9,257 nucleotides of DNA, taken from DATEUP01 sp035283065. Its GTDB lineage: Archaea > Thermoplasmatota > DTKX01 > DATEUP01. Every line of letters starts with the position of its first letter. Within the stretch, counting starts at the first letter, position 1. Below, piece after piece: positions 1 through 3,957 of the stretch. The stretch is from NCBI GenBank assembly GCA_035283065.1, contig DATEUP010000169.1:1-9257 (forward strand), read 5' to 3'. The position numbers were made by a program, and so were the translations under genes. The notes beneath the pieces were generated by a model. That model saw nothing but the letters and a program-made list of their open reading frames with translations. It did no database searches and was not told the DNA's origin.

Positions 1-14
1 TCCAGGCGAACCCA

Positions 15-20
15 TTTATA
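15..20 (+). promoter_or_regulatory. TATA box of a leaderless promoter
   Basis: TTTATA is an isolated AT-rich hexamer in GC-rich surroundings. Its centre lies about 28 bases before the ATG at 46, the distance at which archaeal RNA polymerase starts transcription. The mRNA would therefore begin at or within a base or two of the start codon, and no Shine-Dalgarno site is seen between. The purine-containing GCGAA just upstream could serve as the TFB recognition element, but that is weak. Confidence 0.6.
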
Positions 21-45
21 CGGGCGGGTCCATCGAGCGTACGAC

Positions 46-381
46 ATGAGCAAGGTCCCCCCCAAAGCAGCTGTGAGGGCTGCCCAGCAGGCGATCCAGG
101 CCCTCGACCACCCGCTGCGCCAGCGGATCCTCGTGCTCCTGCACCGCGATCGAGCGAAACTCGCCTACGGCGAGATTTCCAAAGGCCTTGGCCTACCGGA
201 CAATAGCCTCATCGCACACCACCTCAAGGTGCTCGTGGGCGCAGCCCTCGTCGGCAACCAACTCGAACGGATTGGAGGCCGGATCCACAGCCTCTACTTC
301 ATCAGCGACTCCGGTGCTGCGTGGCTCTCGAAGGCGGGGCTCGACGCACCCGATCGCGTGCGGGTACTCTTGAGGACATAG
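46..381 (+). CDS. Winged-helix (ArsR-like) transcriptional regulator
   Basis: This 111-residue protein is a single winged helix-turn-helix domain. Residues about 15-35 (AIQALDHPLRQRILVLL) are the typical first helices of ArsR-type regulators. The segment around residues 44-66 (ISKGLGLPDNSLIAHHLKVL) is the helix-turn-helix with the SxxxHHLKVL recognition helix. The wing follows at about 73-87, ending in the usual YFISDSG strand. There are no cysteines, so no thiol or soft-metal site of the classical ArsR kind is present, and the inducer is unknown. The ATG start fits a leaderless transcript from the TATA box at 15-20. The gene ends 223 bases before the next coding start, so it is probably a separate unit. 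It could act on its own promoter or on the neighbouring copper/sulfur operon, but nothing in the sequence proves a target. Confidence 0.85.
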   Translation: MSKVPPKAAVRAAQQAIQALDHPLRQRILVLLHRDRAKLAYGEISKGLGLPDNSLIAHHLKVLVGAALVGNQLERIGGRIHSLYFISDSGAAWLSKAGLDAPDRVRVLLRT

Positions 382-525
382 TTTGTGGGGTCGCTTGGGT
401 CGCGGGCCCATCACCCCAGCGCGCGAAGCGCCCTCCGGACCGTCTCCACGCCTTGTCCATGGTCCCCGTCCGGCCCCCGCCCGACCTCGAGGCGCGCTCG
501 CTGGAGGAGCCGGTTCGAGGGGGGC

Positions 526-540
526 CGCAGGGTCCCTGCG
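526..540. promoter_or_regulatory. Interrupted palindrome, candidate operator
   Basis: CGCAGGG-T-CCCTGCG is a perfect 7-bp inverted repeat around a single central base. It lies about 35 bases upstream of the AT-rich promoter island of the cupredoxin operon, where a dimeric regulator could bind. Winged-helix dimers bind such inverted repeats, and two are encoded nearby. The region is very GC-rich, so chance occurrence is possible, and no binding evidence can be read from sequence alone. Confidence 0.4.
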
Positions 541-566
541 CCGGGGCCGGCGGCTCCTTGGCGGGG

Positions 567-580
567 GATATGTTGATAAT
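567..580 (+). promoter_or_regulatory. AT-rich TATA-like promoter of the cupredoxin operon
   Basis: GATATGTTGATAAT is the only clearly AT-rich stretch in the whole intergenic region. If TTGATAAT (573-580) is the TATA box, transcription would start near 602-605. If GATATG (567-572) is the box, it would start near 595. Both fit translation from the ATG at 605 with no leader or a leader of about 10 bases. There is no Shine-Dalgarno site in front of that ATG, which agrees with leaderless initiation. Confidence 0.5.
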
Positions 581-604
581 GACGATATGCCGATGTTGGA
601 ATGC

Positions 605-1075
605 ATGTCCCGCGACCCCGACGTTACACCGCTCCTCGCCATCGCGGCCGCCGTGCTCGTCTCGGCAGGCGTGCTTGCAGCGGCCATGTTTACGATCCAC
701 GCCGGCTCCATGGGCGGGGGGATGATGGGGGGAGGAATGATGGGCGGGGGGATGATGGGCAACCCTGCAGGGAACACGAGTTCGGTCCCCGTGAACACGA
801 CGAGCGTGGAAATGCGCAACAGCCTCTACCAACCGTCCACAATCAACGTGCGCGTCGGCTCGACCGTTACGTGGACGAACGCCGACCCCTACGCCCATAC
901 CGTTACCTCGGACGAAGCGGGCAGGCCGCTTGATTCTCCGCTCATCGCGGGCGCAGGCTCGTGGACTTACACTTTCACGTCGCCGGGCACCTACAGCTTC
1001 CACTGCACGCCCCACTCGGCCCGCGACGCGTCGGGGACCTTCCAAGGGATGGTCGGCCGGGCGGTGGTCGCTTGA
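605..1075 (+). CDS. Membrane-anchored cupredoxin (plastocyanin/halocyanin-like blue copper protein)
   Basis: This protein of 156 residues is a small type 1 copper protein exposed outside the membrane, probably a one-electron carrier. Residues 9-31 (TPLLAIAAAVLV and onward) form a hydrophobic signal/anchor helix without a lipobox cysteine, so an uncleaved membrane anchor is likely. Residues 36-52 are a MGGGM repeat linker, possibly copper-binding. The cupredoxin fold spans about 65-156, with GSTVTWTNADPYAHTVT and the terminal FHCTPH strand. The expected copper ligands are visible: H98, C134, H137 and M149. The loop between the second His and the Met is longer than in plastocyanin or amicyanin. 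In-frame ATGs also exist at 587 and 593. I chose 605 because the TATA-like element would place the transcript start downstream of 587, and because this start sits close to the signal helix. It is the first gene of an operon with ArsR, SQR-like and DsrE-like genes, so it may accept electrons from the flavoprotein or serve copper handling. Confidence 0.85.
   Translation: MSRDPDVTPLLAIAAAVLVSAGVLAAAMFTIHAGSMGGGMMGGGMMGGGMMGNPAGNTSSVPVNTTSVEMRNSLYQPSTINVRVGSTVTWTNADPYAHTVTSDEAGRPLDSPLIAGAGSWTYTFTSPGTYSFHCTPHSARDASGTFQGMVGRAVVA
710..757 (+). repeat. 15-bp tandem repeat coding for MGGGM units
   Basis: Three in-frame 15-bp units start at 710, 725 and 740, and a fourth partial unit starts at 755. 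The consensus is ATGGGCGGGGGGATG. The first and third units are identical, and the second differs at a few third codon positions. They encode three consecutive MGGGM pentapeptides in the linker between the membrane helix and the cupredoxin domain. The repeat could expand or contract by slippage without breaking the frame. Confidence 0.85.
1063..1067 (+). promoter_or_regulatory. Ribosome binding site supporting the TTG start at 1072
   Basis: GGTGG lies four bases before the TTG at 1072, inside the last codons of the cupredoxin gene. GGTG is a core of the archaeal anti-Shine-Dalgarno complement. With no ATG or GTG in frame before the conserved domain begins, this site makes the TTG the best start. 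Confidence 0.45.
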
Positions 1076-1419
1076 GCCCCCCCACGGCGAGCCTTGGCGA
1101 CCGGCCCCTCGACGAACTCCACGCGGACCTCTGCAAGGTCTTCACGAATCCGGTGAGGATTCAAATCCTCCGGCTGCTGCGTGAGGGCGAACGCAGTGTG
1201 AGCGCCCTCGTCCGGGCTTCCGGGGAGAGCCAGCCGAACATCTCGCGCCACCTTGCGATCCTCCGTGCGCGGGGCATTGTTGAGGCCCGGAAGGACGGGG
1301 TGAACACGTACTACTCGCTTACGAGCGCGAAGATCTTGAGGGCCTTCGACCTGATTCGCGATGCGCTTGGCGAGAGCCTCGAGCGCCGGGCCGCGCAGGC
1401 GCGCAAGGGCCGCGCGTAA
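1072..1419 (+). CDS. ArsR/SmtB-family winged-helix repressor
   Basis: From the TTG the protein has 115 residues, the usual ArsR length. The frame extends further upstream, but that part overlaps the cupredoxin domain and reads as shadow sequence. The TTG shares two bases with the cupredoxin stop codon (TTGA), implying coupled translation. Residues about 13-36 (ELHADLCKVFTNPVRIQILRLL) form the first helices and 43-65 the helix-turn-helix, with the recognition segment SQPNISRHLAILR. The wing is ARKDGVNTYYSL at 72-83, and a last helix at 87-99 probably serves dimerisation. Only one cysteine (C21) exists and the ELCVCD-type metal motif is absent. It is therefore neither a classical metal sensor nor an obvious match to the two-cysteine persulfide sensors BigR/SqrR, although the closeness to an SQR-like gene suggests a sulfur signal. 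It probably represses its own operon. The inducer is inference. Confidence 0.85.
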   Translation: MSPPTASLGDRPLDELHADLCKVFTNPVRIQILRLLREGERSVSALVRASGESQPNISRHLAILRARGIVEARKDGVNTYYSLTSAKILRAFDLIRDALGESLERRAAQARKGRA

Positions 1420-1440
1420 GGGCCCTTTGCCAAGGAGCAG

Positions 1441-1447
1441 GGAGGTG
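1441..1447 (+). promoter_or_regulatory. Strong ribosome binding site for the SQR-like gene
   Basis: GGAGGTG is a near-perfect complement of the archaeal 16S rRNA 3' end. It sits six bases before the GTG at 1454. This decides the start against the ATG at 1361 of the longer open frame, whose first 31 residues are Arg/Ala-rich and overlap the ArsR gene. Confidence 0.75.
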
Positions 1448-1453
1448 GGGCCG

Positions 1454-2638
1454 GTGGGCAAGACCGTGGTCGTCCTCGGGGGCGGCATTGGCGGGGTCGT
1501 CGCCGCGACGGAGCTCCGCCGCCGTCTTTCGCGCGACCACCGCGTGGTCCTCATCGACCGCACGGGCACGCACGCCTTCCAGCCTTCGTTCCTCTGGGTG
1601 ATGTCGGGCGCGCGAGAGCCTGCCGCCGTGGTCCGCGACCTCGCCGGCCTGCGGCGCAAGGGTGTCGAGCTCAAGCGCGCCGAGGTGCGGGCGGTCGACC
1701 TTGGCGCGCGGGAGGTGGAGACCTCGTCGGGCAAGGTCGCCTACGACTACCTCGTGATGAGCCTCGGCGCCGAGCTCGACCCGGGCGCGTTCCCCGGGCT
1801 CGCCGAGGCGGGGCTTACGTTCTACACGCTTGAGGGCGCCGCGGCTTTGCGCAGCCGCATGGCCACCTTCCAGGGCGGGCGCGTCGCCGTGCTCGTGAGC
1901 AAGCTGCCCTTCAAGTGCCCGGCCGCCCCCTATGAGGCCGCCCTCATCCTCGAAGCGATCGTGCCTGATCGCGGCCTGCGCGACCGCGTGGAGGTCGAGT
2001 TCTACACGCCTGAGAAGCTTCCCATGCCGGTCGCGGGGCCCGCCGTGGGAGCGGCACTAAAGCAGATGCTCGAGTCGCGCGGCATCCGCTTCCACCCCGA
2101 ACATGCCCTCAAGAGCGTCGACGCGGCAGGTCGTCGGCTCGCGTTTGGGAATGGCGTGGAGGCCCCCTTTGACCTGCTCGCCTTCGTGCCTCCGCACCGC
2201 GCGCCCGCCTGCCTGCGTGACGCGGGCCTCCTGAACGAAGCGGGTTGGGTCCCGGTCGACCCGCGTACCCTCGAGACGGCGCACCCGGGCGTCTTCGCGA
2301 TCGGCGACCTTGCCGCGATCAAGCTCGAATCCGGCCTGATGCTCCCGAAGGCGGGAGTCTTCGCCCACGCGGAAGCGAAGGTCGTCGCGGCCAACATCGC
2401 GGCGATGGTTGAAGGGAGGCCCTCCACCGCGGCGTTCGACGGCCACGGCCAGTGCTGGGTCGAGGCCGGAGGCGGCAAGGCCGCCTTCGCCAAGGGCGAC
2501 TTCTACGCGTCGCCCTCCCCCGCGGTCGCGCTGCGTAAACCGTCGGCCCTGTGGCACCTGACGAAGGTCCTGTTCGAGCGGTACTGGCTCCTGCGGTGGT
2601 TCAGGGGCTTGTCGGTCGCGCGCCCGCGGACACCATAA
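1454..2638 (+). CDS. Sulfide:quinone oxidoreductase-like FAD flavoprotein (SQR/FCSD family)
   Basis: This 394-residue protein belongs to the two-dinucleotide-binding flavoprotein family that oxidises sulfide to polysulfide or sulfur and passes electrons to quinone. Residues 4-35 are the FAD-binding Rossmann unit (VVVLGGGIGG, with the D35 acidic end). Residues 41-52 (AFQPSFLWVMSG) match the F-x-P-x-L-x-V-x-x-G segment of SQR. The second FAD contact is VFAIGD at 280-285, followed by LPKAGVFAHAEAKVVA. The two redox cysteines expected in SQR are C155 (LPFKCPAAPYEAAL) and C334 (GQCWVEAGGG). The third cysteine, which in many SQRs binds FAD, is missing: Y124 stands there when aligned through the shared FQGG motif. 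The C-terminus from 362 (SALWHLTKVLFERYWLLRWF) is amphipathic and aromatic, as needed for membrane attachment. The start is GTG after a strong ribosome binding site. The DsrE-like gene follows after 15 bases. Flavocytochrome-type or persulfide-oxidising activity are alternatives. Confidence 0.85.
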   Translation: MGKTVVVLGGGIGGVVAATELRRRLSRDHRVVLIDRTGTHAFQPSFLWVMSGAREPAAVVRDLAGLRRKGVELKRAEVRAVDLGAREVETSSGKVAYDYLVMSLGAELDPGAFPGLAEAGLTFYTLEGAAALRSRMATFQGGRVAVLVSKLPFKCPAAPYEAALILEAIVPDRGLRDRVEVEFYTPEKLPMPVAGPAVGAALKQMLESRGIRFHPEHALKSVDAAGRRLAFGNGVEAPFDLLAFVPPHRAPACLRDAGLLNEAGWVPVDPRTLETAHPGVFAIGDLAAIKLESGLMLPKAGVFAHAEAKVVAANIAAMVEGRPSTAAFDGHGQCWVEAGGGKAAFAKGDFYASPSPAVALRKPSALWHLTKVLFERYWLLRWFRGLSVARPRTP

Positions 2639-2639
2639 C

Positions 2640-2645
2640 GGGAGG
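2640..2645 (+). promoter_or_regulatory. Ribosome binding site for the DsrE-like gene
   Basis: GGGAGG lies directly after the TAA of the SQR-like gene and eight bases before the GTG at 2654. It supports this start and translation within the same transcript. Confidence 0.65.
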
Positions 2646-2653
2646 ACGCCCAC

Positions 2654-3010
2654 GTGACGAAGATCTTGTTCATCCTCAACGACCCCCCCTACGGCACCGA
2701 ACGCTCGTACAACGCGCTCCGCCTCGCGCTCAACCTCCTCAAGCAGGAGCCTCGCCCCGAGGTCTCCATGTTCCTTGTCGGCGACGGCGCGTCCTGCGCG
2801 AAGGCCGGGCAGGTCACGCCCGAAGGGTACTACAACATCGAGCGGATGCTGAAGGGCGTGGCGGCGCGCGGGGGCGTGGTCGGCGTGTGTGGCACCTGCA
2901 TGGACGCGCGGGGCTTGAAGGACGGCGACCTGGCGGCCGCCGCGCGCCGGAGTTCGCTTGACGAGTTGACGGCGTGGACGCTGTGGGCCGACAAGGTGCT
3001 CGTGTTCTGA
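2654..3010 (+). CDS. DsrE/DsrF-like sulfur-carrier family protein
   Basis: This protein of 118 residues (GTG start) covers the full single-domain length of the DsrE/YchN fold. Residues 3-30 (KILFILNDPPYGTERSYNALRLAL) make the first strand and helix, and 37-46 (VSMFLVGDGA) the second strand. Residues 75-88 (VVGVCGTCMDARGL) carry the family cysteine region. C79 and C82 form a CxxC pair, and C48 is a further thiol. DsrE-type proteins are cytoplasmic oligomers that bind or pass on sulfane sulfur, and CxARG-like segments hold the reactive cysteine. Placed 15 bases after an SQR-like gene, it probably accepts persulfide sulfur made by that enzyme. The protein closes the operon, and the converging methyltransferase gene ends 19 bases further on. 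The exact subfamily and whether it carries sulfur or only binds it are open. Confidence 0.85.
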   Translation: MTKILFILNDPPYGTERSYNALRLALNLLKQEPRPEVSMFLVGDGASCAKAGQVTPEGYYNIERMLKGVAARGGVVGVCGTCMDARGLKDGDLAAAARRSSLDELTAWTLWADKVLVF

Positions 3011-3029
3011 CGCGCGGGCGTTTGCGGGC
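3011..3029. other. Short convergent intergenic gap
   Basis: Only 19 GC-rich bases separate the stop codon of the DsrE-like gene from the stop codon of the converging methyltransferase gene. No T-rich archaeal terminator and no stable hairpin is seen. Transcripts from both sides probably overlap into the opposite gene. Confidence 0.6.
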
Positions 3030-3944
3030 TCACCGCTCGCGTCGCAACACGACGATGTGCTGGTGCGCGATGTTCGGCACGTACGCGTGGGGGTACCCAT
3101 AGGGGCGCAGCCTCGTCCCCGTCTGCCACCAGACGACCTCTCCCTTCGTCGTGAACCCGGCGCGCTCGCCCCGCGCCGCGAGGTCCGCGTGGGTGAACGT
3201 GTAGCGGCCCCCCTGGTAGGCGTTGCGCACGATGAGCGCCATGTACTTGCCGGGCTTGAGGACGCGGAAGCACTCTCGGAACGCCGCCTCCATCGCGTCG
3301 AGGTAGGCCCCGTAGCTGCCGAGGTTCGCAAAGTCCCGCGCGTCGTCGCTCTTCATGTCGAAGTCCGTGCGCCGGTTCGCCCACTCCTTGTACTTGCCCT
3401 GCTTGCCCACGCTCATCGTGATCTTGAAGTGCACGTTGTAGGGAGGGTCCGTCACGATGAAGTCAAAACCGCCGTCCTCGAAGGACTTCATCACCTCAAG
3501 GCAGTCGCCCACGACCATGCGCTGGTCGTTGAGCGATTTGAGCCCCTTTCCGCTCAGGTCCTTGGCGACCGCCTCGTAGACGGCCGCCCACTTCGGGCTG
3601 ACCTCGATCCCTACGGCCTTCCGTGGGGGGCTCGCGATCGCCGCCCCCAGGAGCGTGCCACCCACGCCTGCGAACGGGTCGAGGACCTCGCCGCCACGCT
3701 TCGTGAAGAATTCGATGAGCTGGCGCATGAGCGCCGGCGGCTTGTTCGCCCCGTGGGCCTTTCGCAGGTCGTGGCGGAGTTCCCGCGGGAACGAGGTCTG
3801 CAGGACGGACTTCGTGAAGTAGAGCCACTGCTCCCCCGAGAGCTCGTTCAGGGTATTGCGCGGGTCGACGCCGCGGGCCTGCGCGGGCTGGCCTCCCCCA
3901 GGCCCCGTCCCCCGCTTCGGAGCCACGGCCACGGATGTCGCCAC
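3030..3944 (-). CDS. DNA methyltransferase, DPPY type (probably N6-adenine)
   Basis: This 304-residue SAM-dependent amino-methyltransferase has motifs in the order X, I, II, III, IV. Motif X is KPPALMRQLIEFFT at 68-81, motif I is LDPFAGVGG at 88-96, motif II ends in E114 (VGIE), motif III is D147 (VVGDC), and the catalytic motif IV is DPPY at 166-169. The stretch 171-215, rich in Lys and Asp, is the likely target-recognition part. CFRVLKPGKYMALIVRN at about 220-240 is a late catalytic-fold strand. The DPPY form is usual for N6-adenine enzymes, but N4-cytosine cannot be excluded. The first 30 residues are Gly/Pro-rich and not conserved-looking. The start is GTG, preceded seven bases upstream by AAGGTG, which overlaps the kinase stop codon. 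The gene is 11 bases behind the hybrid kinase, so it is cotranscribed with a signalling cassette. No restriction endonuclease is visible, so it appears to be an orphan methylase. Confidence 0.85.
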   Translation of the reverse strand: MATSVAVAPKRGTGPGGGQPAQARGVDPRNTLNELSGEQWLYFTKSVLQTSFPRELRHDLRKAHGANKPPALMRQLIEFFTKRGGEVLDPFAGVGGTLLGAAIASPPRKAVGIEVSPKWAAVYEAVAKDLSGKGLKSLNDQRMVVGDCLEVMKSFEDGGFDFIVTDPPYNVHFKITMSVGKQGKYKEWANRRTDFDMKSDDARDFANLGSYGAYLDAMEAAFRECFRVLKPGKYMALIVRNAYQGGRYTFTHADLAARGERAGFTTKGEVVWWQTGTRLRPYGYPHAYVPNIAHQHIVVLRRER

Positions 3945-3951
3945 GACGTCG

Positions 3952-3957
3952 CACCTT
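3952..3957 (-). promoter_or_regulatory. Ribosome binding site for the methyltransferase
   Basis: On the minus strand AAGGTG overlaps the TAA stop of the upstream kinase and lies seven bases before the GTG at 3944. It indicates translation from the same polycistronic message as the kinase. Confidence 0.5.

Larger units (their letters stand above)
382..604 (+). other. Intergenic region with regulatory signals, no gene
   Basis: These 223 bases separate the first regulator from the cupredoxin operon. The frame of the cupredoxin stays open back to 383, but the translation is a Pro/Arg/Gly-rich string with no domain, typical of GC-rich non-coding sequence. Just after the stop codon, TGGGGT (386-391) can pair with ACCCCA (413-418) across a 21-base loop, a weak hairpin without a T tract. 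The stronger signals are the palindrome at 526-540 and the AT-rich island at 567-589. Confidence 0.6.

Noticed and set aside
500..550. tRNA-like GGTTCGA sequence near 511-517
   Set aside because: The flanks do not pair to make a T-arm, and no acceptor stem, D-arm or anticodon arm is present around it.
383..604. In-frame upstream extension of the cupredoxin reading frame
   Set aside because: The extension is Arg/Pro/Gly-rich, would bury the signal helix inside the protein, and spans the promoter island and palindrome.
302..1045. Two overlapping minus-strand open frames opposite the cupredoxin
   Set aside because: Low-complexity His/Pro and Arg/Gly translations, including a Pro/Ile repeat that is just the complement of the MGGGM repeat.
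1361..1453. ATG at 1361 as start of the SQR-like protein
   Set aside because: It would add 31 Arg/Ala-rich residues before the Rossmann strand and overlap the ArsR gene; the GTG at 1454 has a strong ribosome site at the right distance.
2057..3331. Minus-strand open frame across the SQR-like and DsrE-like genes
   Set aside because: Arg/Ala/Gly-rich with no motif; both genes it opposes have clear families and ribosome sites.
3030..3944. Restriction-modification system
   Set aside because: Only the methyltransferase is seen; no endonuclease or specificity gene lies in the window, and the neighbours are signalling genes.
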